Shown here piece by piece: positions 23,268 through 34,258 of a stretch of DNA of 64,000 bases. The notes beneath the pieces are model-generated. The model did no database searches. It had not been told where the DNA came from and saw nothing but the letters and a program-made list of their open reading frames with translations. The position numbers were made by a program, and so were the translations under genes. Each line of letters begins with the position of its first letter. Position 1 is the first letter of the stretch. The stretch lies in NCBI RefSeq assembly GCF_033568475.1, contig NC_133123.1, positions 137,848,242-137,912,241 on the forward strand, read 5' to 3'. The stretch comes from Henckelia pumila. Its lineage: Eukaryota > Streptophyta > Magnoliopsida > Lamiales > Gesneriaceae.

Positions 23268-24207
23268 GGGAAAACAAAATCATTGGAAGCAAATTGCTGT
23301 GCAGTAGCGTACCTGGATCGATTCCCACACAATTGCACTGTGAAAGAGAGAGAGATCTGGAAAATGCTCAGGCCTCAGCTGCGAGCTAACGTACTAGCGT
23401 CCTTGCAGAGAGTACAATCGTTGATCCATGAAATTGTTTACTTTTTTAGTGATGCGAGCTGAAAAAGGCGGCAAGCTAGAACGGACTAAATTTAGCAAGA
23501 AAGGTAACTTCTAAATCCGACCGTCGAAGTATAAGGGCAGTGAATCTTGGTCGTCCATACAAAGATGAGGGCTTTCTTGATTTGCAATCCACCTAGAAAC
23601 TGTTACCTTATAAATTCAATATTTTTTTAAAACCTTAAATAAAATTAAATTATACATGAGAAGCTATTTATTAGGTGAAATAGTTATTAATCAAATGTAA
23701 ATTTTTAGAAGTAATATTAAATTTTTAATAAAATAAAGAGTATTTTTTTCGACGAAATTAGAGACAAATTAATCGATGATCTAAAACCAAAACCTCAAAT
23801 AGGCAGGTAAATAAATAAATAAATTAGAGACGAATTAGCTGAGACCGACTTGATTTGAGGGAAACTTTGGTGGGCCACTGAAACTGGTTGTTGATTTTTT
23901 TACAAATTCAAATATAATAAATTGGACGCCTTAAATGAAACGTGTTATTTTGGTGGTTGAATTTCATTGTCTTTGCATCAAAGTTGGCAATCAAAGATTT
24001 CCCAATTTCTAACCCAATAAATTGATGGTTAACCTAATATTAAACACGAGGGAATTTTCAAAATCATAAAATGACAATTATTTTTGTCGCTTTCTATTAG
24101 ACCAAATAATCTCAAATGAAATTATGACTTCGTCATTTTTCGTTAATAACTATGCATATTTCGTGTCATGGAACCCGTAACATGATATCTATCACTCCAA
24201 ATGTTCA
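23268..24207. other. Upstream region of the DUF630/632 gene
   Basis: Leader and promoter are expected here. A CT-rich leader is visible on the minus strand (about 23290-23350, GA-rich on plus). Beyond about 23580 the DNA is AT-rich with no gene or clear site. Confidence 0.45.
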
Positions 24208-24455
24208 TTTTTTTTTTTTTTAAAAGGATTGACCCCGAAGGGGACCCCATTTCACATGAGTCAGATGTCCACTGGCTCATGCGAAGGATAAATCGAGGGA
24301 TGTGCACGAGCGACAAGAACATGAAAGAGGGAGCACATGACCCAATCTCCAGAGCATATCCCCACAATATTTCAACAAGAAATATGCTCCACACGAGAAT
24401 CAAATCCGCAACGCTGGAGAATTTCTTCCCACGTCACCTCAGGCCTTAATCCTTA
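24208..24455 (-). mobile_element. Candidate SINE-like retroposon
   Basis: On the minus strand the block starts near 24455, has a Pol III B-box-like GGATTTGATTCTC near its front, a body less AT-rich than the surroundings, the local palindrome GGGGTCCCCTTCGGGGTC, and a terminal A run (T run 24208-24221 on plus). No target-site duplication was found, so the call is tentative. The open frames across it on both strands have no family resemblance. Confidence 0.45.
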
Positions 24456-24978
24456 CCTGTTTTTTTATTTCAAGTTTGTTTGGCTACAAGCTTAAGTTCT
24501 TTAAAAACGTTTGGTAAAAAACAAATAAAGAAAGAATTATCTTGTAGGATAACTCACAAATCATTTTAAAAAACATTGATACACACATCTTATTTTATCA
24601 GATCGATAATATTTTAATCAATACTTTAAGACTAAATATTATTGCATTATAAATATTTCCTATCATAATATTTATTAATTAAAATTGTGAAGTATACGAG
24701 TTCAAACTAATTATTGATTTATTTAATAAATTTAAGGTCATGTTTGATATCAAAAGTTAGATCAAAAAATATTTTTTTTTCTTTTTTAGTTTATAATGTG
24801 TTTGGATGGTCATGCACTTTTTTAAGTCAAATTTATAGTTTTTTCAAAAGCTCAAAATTAGAGCTTAAAAAACACTTTTTTTAAAAAAAAAAATCTATGA
24901 AATCCGGGCTCTAAGTTTATCAAACAAATTAAGTTTAATATATCCCTCGAGCAAGAGATGAAGTTCAAATTCGAGCCT

Positions 24979-25378
24979 ACCGTTTGATACATAGATGAGA
25001 TAACGAATGTTGATTGATAAAAGAAGATAAGTATGTATTTGATAGTTTTTTTTTTTATGTTTGATATGATTTTTAAAAGTGGGATAAGTTAGTACAAATA
25101 ATTTAGATTGACCAAAATACCATTTTCTCTCTCAATTATTAATCAAGTGGACCAATTTCTTTCCACCCATGTGATTTTCATTATTTATAGTGAATGAATA
25201 GTTTTGTAAATTACTTTTGTAATCCATGTGGGCAAATATAATCAAAGGTAGATTGTGTTGATGGGTTTTTCATGAGCTAGTCTAACTTTTATCAATCCAT
25301 ATCCTAGTCCATGTTCAAAAATCAATTCAAACATAAGCTTAGTTACCAATCCAAAAGATATCCTGTCAATCAAACGGT
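24979..25378. mobile_element. Candidate 400-bp foldback element
   Basis: ACCGTTTGAT at 24979-24988 is matched by ATCAAACGGT at 25369-25378, and pairing continues weakly inward (GATAACGAATGTTGATTGAT with AGTTACCAATCC). No coding capacity. Flanking DNA (24456-24978 and 25379-25774) is AT-rich with no gene seen. Confidence 0.4.
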
Positions 25379-25774
25379 CTCATTTTTTTTCCCCATTGCC
25401 TATGTCGTTGCATATTTAATTCTTTATTATTTTATGTGAATGTCTATTAAAATCATTCAAACCACTAAAGTGATGCTCCAACTAAAAATAAAAAAATTAT
25501 TTTATTTCAAATATACATAGGCAAGTTTCAGCAGTCGGATCTCTCTCTAGACACTGTTTGTCTTTTGGGTTTTGGCCAAGCGGACTTTGTGTGATGAGTC
25601 GTATGATCATCTAATGATTCTATATAATAAGAAATAAAAACAAATGTTCCAAACAAATTCAATGGATGAAGACGAGATCGTGACACGAACTAATGAAATT
25701 GCATCGTAAAACTGCCATCCATATTAACAGAGCGTGTTTCCCTGCTGCAAACATGAAAGACAATACTAGAAAGT

Positions 25775-27153
25775 TCAAAAAAGCCAATTAAGACTAATGT
25801 TTCCAAGCCAAATGAGCAGTGGAAATTGTGCCAAGGCAATGAAGAGCAGAAGATAATGATGCCTGCTTGAATCGTAAGTCCTCACTTCAGCAAAAAGAAC
25901 CCTCTTCATAGTCTTCACCAAGAAAATTCCCATGCACAAACACGTCCATGGCAACATGAAGTAGTATGCATATCTCCAAAATATTTTTCCCAAGATAGCT
26001 AGAGATAGTCCAGTAAAAGTATACCCAGCATACGCCACCATATCGAGTAGTGGTGCCTCACCACTACCCAATGAGAAGAGTGTCATTTTCAGAAGGGCTA
26101 CTTGAAAAGTCCAGCCTACAACTCCCTTGGCAAAAAGCCAGTTTACAGCTTCGGGGCTAAACCTGGCATGACAGGTACAGTTATTAGGTAGTGAAGTGAA
26201 ATTCTAACGATGGGTGGTGGGCTAAAACAGATGCAAAGGGATGGAAAGTACACTCGTTCACTTCGACTTGTAGAAGAAAAATAAGATACCGAACATATCA
26301 CCAGGCAAAGACACGGAAATGGGGGGAGGGGTGTGGCAACAGTGGATTGCACTCTAAAAAAAATTACATTTCAAAAATGGTCATGAAAATTTGATAACTA
26401 TGATGAGCCATGGAAAAAGAAAATTAAATGGATACAACATATATATAGAAAGAAAGGATGAACTTACTTTCCATGAAGACCTAATGATAAACCAGCAAGA
26501 ACAACATAGGTTCCAAATGCCATCAACGGAATATATAAGTCTGGGGCATTGATATCATAGATTGGAGGTTTATAGGAGAGCCTTCCACCAACAGGCTCTG
26601 TAATTCTTGTCCAATGGCCCTAAAGAACACCAAAATATGAGTGAAAAATATTTTCTAAGGAAAAACATGAGCGACAAGAAAGCATAAATAAGCCTTTACA
26701 AGTATTTTGAAAGATATAGATGTCTCACCCTGTGCAGAAATGGGAAAAGAACAACCTTCAATTTATTCTTCACATAATGATCATTGACTTGGAAATAGTA
26801 TTGAGGGTCGGAAAAATACCTGCTAATCTGTTTACAACAATAATCGAAAGCCAAAAAGAAGGAAAAAGTTATATAATGGGGAATTGTACACGGTAATATC
26901 CAATCTTCTTCGTACAACAACAACCAGCATATCCAATCATAAAAGCTAAAAAAAATAAATGGTCAGAATCACATATGCTACTTACATTGCTTTGCACGTA
27001 TTCGGAACTAGATCCTAAAATTTTCTCTCCATAAGCACCCAATCCACCTCTAATGAATCCAGAACTTGCACCGTAGAACGTATTCCCAAAAGGATTTGGC
27101 TGCGTGTTAGGTGGTCTAGGCACCCCAGTCTGTGGCCCAAGATTATCATACAT
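25775..27153 (-). CDS. YIF1: YIF1 family protein (Yip1-interacting factor, Golgi/ER membrane)
   Basis: Four coding exons, 27153-26986, 26827-26729, 26619-26468 and 26162-25775, encode 268 residues. The N-terminal cytosolic part is Pro/Asn-rich ([20 protein letters not shown]) followed by [20 protein letters not shown] and [20 protein letters not shown], then HRGHWTRI and [20 protein letters not shown], which are hallmark YIF1 segments. The last two exons carry about five hydrophobic membrane segments, ending [15 protein letters not shown]1 pairs with YIP1 at the ER-Golgi boundary and works with Rab GTPases in vesicle budding. Length is close to plant homologues. A 5' UTR intron is likely (acceptor TTGCAG near 27176, donor GTACGC near 27853). 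The gene is head to head with the aspartic protease, separated by a MITE-bearing spacer. Confidence 0.93.
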
Positions 27154-27173
27154 CTCCGGAAATCAGGCAAGCT

Positions 27174-27853
27174 CTGCAATTTAATACATCAGCTCATGAC
27201 GAAAAGGGGATCCTAAAATGAGAAATAACTAAGCAACGTTTTGAGAAATGTTTAAAGTATTTTTTTTCCCAGTGATGGATCAAGAACACACGCATAAATG
27301 AAGACTTAAATTGGCGAAATATTAGAACTCAATCCTTCAAATTCAGAAACTAATACTGCAGCCCACATTTTTTCAGGAAAATAAATCAATCTCCTAAGAC
27401 TAGGAAAAAAACCTCGACATCAAACAAGATTCAAAAGAACTATTTTTTCTTGGTCTAGAAGTAACTTAAATAATAAATATTTAGTAAAACAAAATCGCTG
27501 CTTATCATCTACTACAAAAACATCAGATCACGACGCTCGTACGTATAAACTTTAAACAGCCCACCCACATTTAGAAATTCTAAACTCGAAAAACATGGAA
27601 AAAAAGGGCAGCTACCCAAATCTGTCTAATGAAAACAGTGTTGCTGCAATACTACGAACGCACAACAACATCAACAGATCTTCTCACTACACAGATCGAA
27701 TCCTTGAATAATCGATACGCAGCGGAGGGTCCGTGCCAAATCGGATACGGCGGGCACGCGGAGCACGACGCTCGGGTTCCAAGCACACGATTTCTCAGAA
27801 GAAATCTAAGAGGAAACAAAATCAAAAAAGAATGAGAAACACAAGAAGCGTAC
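27174..27853 (-). other. Probable 5' UTR intron of the YIF1 gene
   Basis: On the minus strand CGATCG|GTACGC (27853) and TTGCAG|AGCTTG (27174) make a plausible 680-base intron. Splicing would place a leader exon around 27854-27950 just before the CT-rich ATATCTCTTCAGGCG area. No coding frame of interest lies inside. Confidence 0.5.
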
Positions 27854-28958
27854 CGATCGACAAATTGAAGTGAATTCCACGATTATATCTCTTCAGGCGA
27901 TGCTGAAATTGGAAATCGCGGTTCTATTCGATGTGTTGGTTCTCCGTTCTCAGAATGGAATGGGTTGGGCTATTTATTTGAACCAAAATGGGCCGTCAAT
28001 TGGAAAGGCCACTCTCTTTTGTGGGCTGTAGTTGGATTGAAAATTCATCAATTATTTCAGATGACCCTAATTGATCAGAAATTCTCTGAATAACTTGATT
28101 CGAGACACTTTGAATGGGTAATCAGAGGATGCGGTTAGGATATTACTCAAATCACATATTCCATAGTTATATATTAATATATATGTATAATTAATATTAT
28201 AATGTTAATGTGACAAATCATAAATCATTACATTCACGGCTAGATAATATCGTTAATGTAAATTGAATTCTACTTTAAATTTGTGTTGATGATTTTTTGG
28301 AAAATTAAATGTTCGTTAAATGTAATTTTTTTTTTGGTAACAAATGAAAACATTGAGATGGATTCTCTGGAATAAACTAATCTAGGGCATTCTAGGACAT
28401 TGGCAGTAAAAAAAACTTATTTATTGAAATATTTTTTAAAAATTTTATTGACATTTAAATTTCAGTGCTACGTAAATATGTTTAGTAAATTGTAAATTAA
28501 AACTATTGTGTAAATTAATTGTTTAATTTACATACGTTTCAACCAAATTTTCAGTCTAAGCAATTTATAACTGTATTTTATATTTATTTAAAATAGATAG
28601 CAATATTTAACCAATTTTCAGATATGACAAGGACTCAATATCCATGTATAAATAATGTTGAGTTATGTGTTAGACCTTTGAATGATAAATTAATTTCTAT
28701 TATTTATATGAGTTACACATCTATTGATTATAGCATTATTTAGCGTGGAAGACAATATTTTATATATTTACATCTTACCGTGTTCAACTCAAATTTTATA
28801 TAATAATCGGAGTTAAAAAAGATATTACCAGTAGATATTTAAAAACACAAAAATTGATGTGAGACCGTCACATATAAAAATCTTTCAATATGTCATAATT
28901 CATAAGTAAACAATTTTTTAATATATATTTTATGTATACACATGGAATGTGACACTAC
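27854..28958. other. Shared upstream region of the YIF1 and aspartic protease genes
   Basis: About 1.1 kb of AT-rich DNA between divergent genes. The YIF1 leader occupies the first 100 bases or so. No gene or clear element is seen in the rest. Confidence 0.45.
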
Positions 28959-29242
28959 TAGGGGTGGTATATCATACCGAAAATTACGGTATAAAAAATA
29001 TTATATCGACGATATCATACAGAAACTCTCGGTATACCGAAATTTTCATTACATATAAATAACATATTGATCATACCGAAATTTCGATACGATATCGATA
29101 TACACCGTTGTATATCGAAAAAAACCCTTATATTTTAATAAATTTATAAATTTATTTGTTATAAATAAATATTATATATTTTTAATTTTTTTATATAATT
29201 TCGATATTTTGATATACCGATATATACCCAAATTTTCAACCC
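28959..29242. mobile_element. Degenerate hAT-type MITE, related to 7644-7871
   Basis: It starts TAGGGGTGGTATATCATACCG, the same kind of end as the element at 7644, repeats ATACCGAAAATT and GATATCGATAT motifs, and ends near ATATACCCAAATTTTCAACCC, which is inversely similar to the left end. No intact 8-base duplication is visible. It lies about 240-520 bases upstream of the aspartic protease start. Confidence 0.55.
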
Positions 29243-29481
29243 AAATGTTTCATATTTTTTTCGAAATCGGCCGGTGTGTATGTATATATATATACATAAC
29301 GCGTTACTAGCATCGGAACCGCGTCCGTCTGTCTGCCATATGGATGTTCATATTCAAGAGAGTACACTTCAATATTCAAACTACCCCTAGACTTCGTTGT
29401 TGTTCTTCGAAATTCAGACAGCCCAAAGATTGTAATTTATCAGCAGGATACTTTGTAGCAATCGAGCTCCCTTAGCTATCA

Positions 29482-32235
29482 ATGAATATGTGTGGAAGGG
29501 TGTACCTCAAAGGATTGGTGTTGTACCTTTTGGCTTGGATTGCAGCAGCTGCTGATCAGCCTCAGACCGTGGGCAAGAATGGACCAAAATCAGGCAAAGG
29601 CTCTGGGTCTTCTGTGATTTTCCCCGTCACCGGAAATGTTTACCCTTTAGGGTGTGGCACTGTTTTTTAATCTCCTTTTCTAGTTTGTATGTGTGATTGT
29701 GTGTGTTTTTGGGAATCGAGAATGCTTAGTGTCAGTGATCGGCAATTTATCTATCCATTTTTTGTGCTGGGATTGTTTCATTTGTGTTCAATGCACGGTT
29801 GCAGATGACACATAGGGACCATTTGTTTGTGATTTCTTGGGAATTGTTTTCTTGGTAGTCATCTATCTGATGTACATGGGTTTGACTCTTTGTATGTTAG
29901 TTGGATTTGTTGTTTGTCGGATTAAGGCTTGCAGCATGAAAGAAAATAGCTTTTGTCTCGATCGATTTCTGTCTCAATAAAAATTTTGTGAGTGAAGCTT
30001 GGTTCATCTATTTGGTTGAACTGTTGACTGCGTGTCAAAAGATTGTTATGATCTTTTTTGCATTTGGGGCCAATTATTGACTGGATTTTACTTTATCAGC
30101 CACTTCCTTCCAATCTGGTTGGGGTATATTGGCTAATATAGAATTTTCTTGGGCGAAATTTAGTTTCAAATAATATATTCTCATAGTTTCATTACCAGCT
30201 ATCTTGTATTTCTCCTTGCTCAGGTAGGTTTGGGAGAGCTTCTAGGAAGCACTTTTCAGCTTTTTCTTCATAAAATTTTGAAATTACGTGAAATTTTGTG
30301 AAGGAAAAGCAGAGAATTTTGAAATTACGTGAAATTTTGTGAAGGAAAAGCAGAGAAGTGCTTTCTAGAAGCTCTCCAAAACACTAGCTCAGTTTATTTA
30401 CTCCGATATCAGCAGGGCATTGACTAAAAACTTGTTTTTCCCCTTAAGTTGAATCTTTTAGATTGATTTTCTGTAGTGCTGGTGCATGATCTAATATTTA
30501 TTTTAGTTTGACGGTTTGTCATATTTCATTTTTTGTTATAGGTACTATCATGTGACTATCAATATAGGCCAACCTTCAAGACCTTACTTTCTGGATATAG
30601 ATACCGGCAGTGACCTCACATGGCTCCAATGTGATGCACCTTGCGCTAAATGCACACCGGTAAACTTTTTCTTTCTTTTGAGCTGGTTTTGTGGGTCGAT
30701 GAACAGTAGCTGTACTAAAATAATGCTCAGTAGTATCCAGTGATTGTTTTTGCTTCATGATGTGTTTCTCCAGGCCCCTCATCCTCTTTACAAACCCAAC
30801 CGAAACCTTATAACATGTCTGGATCCCGTGTGTGTTTCCCTTCAAGGGCCTGGGAACCAGGATTGTCCATCACCACAGGAGCAGTGTGATTATGAGATTG
30901 ATTATGCTGACCATGGTTCGTCTTTAGGCGTGCTGATCAAAGACTCCTTTCCCCTTAAATTTACCAACAGCAGCACAATAGCACCTCATCTAGCATTTGG
31001 GTACGCCACTAAAAGTGCCTTAAATTTAAGTTCCTTTGTTTTCGGGTACACCTGAAGTAAATTGTAGGTCTCTGGTGTTTCCTCCAACTAATATCATAGA
31101 TTCTTAGTTTGATGTAAAAAGTAAAGCATACATTATTTTTTCAGCCAACAAGTTGTAATTTCTTCCTTGCAATCTAATATCTAGCTGTGGGTACAATCAA
31201 GAGGTTCCAGATTCAGCCCATCTACCTTATACCGATGGAGTCCTTGGCCTTGGCATTGGGAAGTCAAGCATTCTCTCCCAGCTGCGCGACATGGGTCTAA
31301 TAAAAAACGTTATAGGTCACTGTTTAAGTGCACAAGGTGGAGGATTTCTTTTCTTTGGAGACGACTTTCTCCCTGCTTCAGGCATTGTATGGGCGCCGGT
31401 ATTAAGCCAATCGTGAGTTTCATTTCGTCATTCAAAACGAGTTTAAAGCCAAATCAGAAATTTAACATATCTACTTGTTATTCAGAAAATACTACTCATT
31501 GGGACTGGCAGACCTCCAATTCGGCGGCCAAGCTTCCCCTATCAAAGGCCTCCAAACAGTGTTTGACAGTGGAAGTACCTATACGTACTTTAGCTCTCAA
31601 GCTTACAATGCCCTCGTTTCACTGGTGGGTTCAAATTTTTTGTGTAATATCTGTATTTGTAGTTTCCATATAATTACCATTCTTTATCTGCAGATAAAGG
31701 GTGACTTGAATGGAAAGCAACTTAAGGATGCAGTCGAGGATAAAAGCCTTCCCATCTGCTGGAAAGGCACAAAACCCTTCAAATCCATTCGAGATGCTGC
31801 TAGTTACTTCAAGCCTTTAACATTGATCTTTACAGAGGCAAAAAACGTTCAATTTCAATTGCAGCCCGAATCTTATCTTATTGTCACTGTAAGCAAAGAA
31901 CTGTACTTTCTAAGTTAAGTCGAGCATATAGAAAACCGAAAACCTTGAACAGTTGATGCATTTGATTCAGAAGCATGGCAACGCGTGCTTAGGCATCTTG
32001 AATGGAGGCAAGGTTGGATTAGGAAGTCTAAATGTTATTGGAGGTTTGTATTGAAAACTGAAAATATCATTTAGTCCATGCCTCATTGTAAATCCGTCAG
32101 CACGTGATTTTCTTTTTTGCGATCTGCTTGATTTTTGCAGATATTTCTCTTCAAGATAAGCTCGTGGTCTATGATAACGAGAGACAGCGAATTGGATGGG
32201 CATCAGCGAACTGTAACAGGCTACAGAAGTCCTGA
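29482..32235 (+). CDS. Asp1/nucellin-like aspartic protease (pepsin family A1)
   Basis: Eight exons, 29482-29651, 30542-30659, 30774-31000, 31185-31412, 31486-31624, 31694-31888, 31971-32043 and 32141-32235, encode 414 residues. A hydrophobic N-terminus (YLKGLVLYLLAWIAAAADQP) is a probable signal peptide. The first catalytic motif is DIDTGSDLTWLQCDAPC (D77), the second VFDSGSTYTYF (D275); the flap region follows Y-E-I-D-Y-A-D-H-G-S-S. Cysteines CDAPCAKC, CDYEI and CGYNQ match the nucellin-like plant subgroup, and the plant-specific insert of typical vacuolar enzymes is absent. The C-terminus is RQRIGWASANCNRL. Both catalytic Asp are present, so an active secreted or endomembrane protease is expected; substrate unknown. 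Intron 1 carries a small MITE with an internal duplication. Confidence 0.93.
30224..30386. mobile_element. MITE with 6-bp duplication and internal tandem repeat, intron 1 of the protease gene
   Basis: GTTTGGGAGAGCTTCTAGGA on the left pairs with TCTAGAAGCTCTCCAAAAC on the right. GCTCAG flanks both ends (30218-30223 and 30387-30392). Inside, a 41-base unit containing GAAATTACGTGAAATTTTG is present twice in tandem (about 30274-30355), so the original element was near 120 bp, similar in size to its relative at 11839-11955. Confidence 0.75.
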
Positions 32236-32567
32236 CCGATTTAAATTGTTTTTATTTGCTTTCGGCTAGGCTCGGGGGTTCTCACCAGTATATTTTGTTT
32301 ATTTAGCAGCATGGATCGTCGTTATGATGGAGGTTTGTATCTGCCTTACGCTGGCAGTTACGGTACCTTGGAAGATACTTGCGCTGCAACTTTTGGTTCC
32401 GGGGAGAAAGCAGAAAATAAAAGATGAGATGCTTTCTTGTATGTGTAACTTTGTGGTGTTCATATATATGTGTAGAAATGTCAACATATTCTGGACCGGA
32501 TGGCAGTGTGCAATTAGTAATGGCTTGAACCTGTCACATGTTACCGGATTGAATCGGACTAGAATAA
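32236..32567. other. 3' flank of the aspartic protease gene
   Basis: Probable 3' untranslated region; GAAAATAAAAGATG near 32413 could serve poly(A) addition. Nothing else is seen. Confidence 0.4.
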
Positions 32568-32906
32568 GGGAGTGTTTGCAATAGATTGTGATTTTGTAGA
32601 ATTGATTAATTTATAGATTATAAAAAAATTAAAAAAAATCAAAAGTTGGTAGTGTTTGAAAAAAATGTGAAAATCTAAAAATCAAAGTTTGGTAGTGTTT
32701 GATAAATAAGTGATTAGAATGATTTTTACAATGACCTTCTTATTAGAATCATTTTTGTAGAATCATAATCACCACATGACTAGCTTTTGAATTTCAATTA
32801 AGTTAAGCATAAGCTAACACATAATCTAAGTTTAAGAAACACGTAAAAATGATTTTTTAAAACCAAAAGCTAACAATCACTTTTTTTAGTGATTGCAAAC
32901 ACTTCC
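32568..32906. mobile_element. Tourist-like (PIF/Harbinger) MITE with TAA duplication
   Basis: The ends GGGAGTGTTTGCAATAGA and AGTGATTGCAAACACTTCC are inverted copies, flanked by TAA at 32565-32567 and 32907-32909. The 339-bp interior repeats TTTGGTAGTGTTTGA and encodes nothing. Confidence 0.75.
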
Positions 32907-34258
32907 TAAACCGATTCCAGTTTCATTCGATAGTGAATCCGATGGAACTGATTTTGGAATTTCTGGATTGGGTGTATAACCCAATCTAAAGTCGGATCAG
33001 GACTCAGAATTAGGTCTGAATTGAGACTGGATTGAAATTTATTTTATTTTTCACAAACATTTATCTAAATATGTTGTTCATCAAACAACATACTCAGGAA
33101 TTAAATATATCATAGAGTTACAAGTGAAAATTTATCAAACACATTTCTATAACATTTCGCAAATATCATTGATAAGGATTAACCTAGCAGTTTCTTCATT
33201 CATCGGAATTAGTTCTTGATTTTAGTGATCAGCAAATCATTAAATATCGGTTTATTATAATTTTTAATATAAAATAAAATGACATATTAAGTTATTAAAA
33301 TAATATTATTCATATAAAAATAAAAAAATAAATTCAATTATAGCATATATTCATCATCATAAATCAATAACATAAATCGATCGAGCTTGTGTAGTTCCTG
33401 GGGACGACATCTCGGTCAACCTTTTCTGATCGTATCCAATCGGCCGGCCCCATGGTTAAGAGGAAATTTCACTCTGACCTTTTGGTATTACTTTTAAGGT
33501 TGACATTTATCTTTTATGTGTGGGATCTATTAAAAAAAGTTTTGATCCCACGTGTATTAATAAATATCAACACTTGCATGACATTACTTTAAGGATATCA
33601 CTTCCCATGGCTAAGTCGGGTGAGGACAATGAAACAGGGTAAATGTATTCACAGTAATATAAAGAAATTCCGAGTCATTATTTGCACGTAATAACTATAT
33701 TGGTATGTTTCAGAACAGAGATGATACAAGTAGCTAGTCCTATACAGGGCGTAGTAAAGAGTCGCAAATTAATGCAGTTCAAGTGCCAAAATTTAGCGGC
33801 AATTACATTGCTTATAGTTTAAACAAATTACATAATTATAAATACAAAAGGTTGTGAAAGTGGTCATATGGGAGCTTCGTCGTGATGTTAAAGGTTAAAC
33901 TCCTACGCATACATTATAGCCTCGAGGGTCTCTGCAAGTGGATAACTGGTTAGTTATTAGGACACAAATAGAAGGAATACATCGATTGAATGGCCAATTC
34001 TGTAGTCAGAGAAATCTAGTTGATGGGACTGCAAATCATTTCCAAGTCTTGGAGGTCACAAATCAGTATGAATGTCGATATTTGCTTGAAACATAATTTG
34101 CGACCTGCAAGTTATATACCACGGAGTATATTATTCAAACTAGCTAGGCATTACACTTAGGGTTGCAGGATATTTTAAAGATTGCGCTAATGCAACTACA
34201 AGAACATACCTTGGATCTCAACCTTGAAACTCGACAATTTTTCACAGCCTTTTTTCAG
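32907..34258. other. Spacer between convergent protease and kinesin genes
   Basis: About 1.3 kb without a gene. At 33463-33607 an imperfect hairpin (arms around TTTATGTGTGGGATC and GATCCCACGTGTATTAATAA) may be another small foldback element. The last few hundred bases before 34259 are likely the kinesin 3' untranslated region. Confidence 0.4.

Noticed and set aside
22962-23462. 166-codon open frame on the plus strand
   Set aside because: It is antisense to the first exon of the DUF630/632 gene, whose frame carries a recognised domain; composition is that of a shadow frame.
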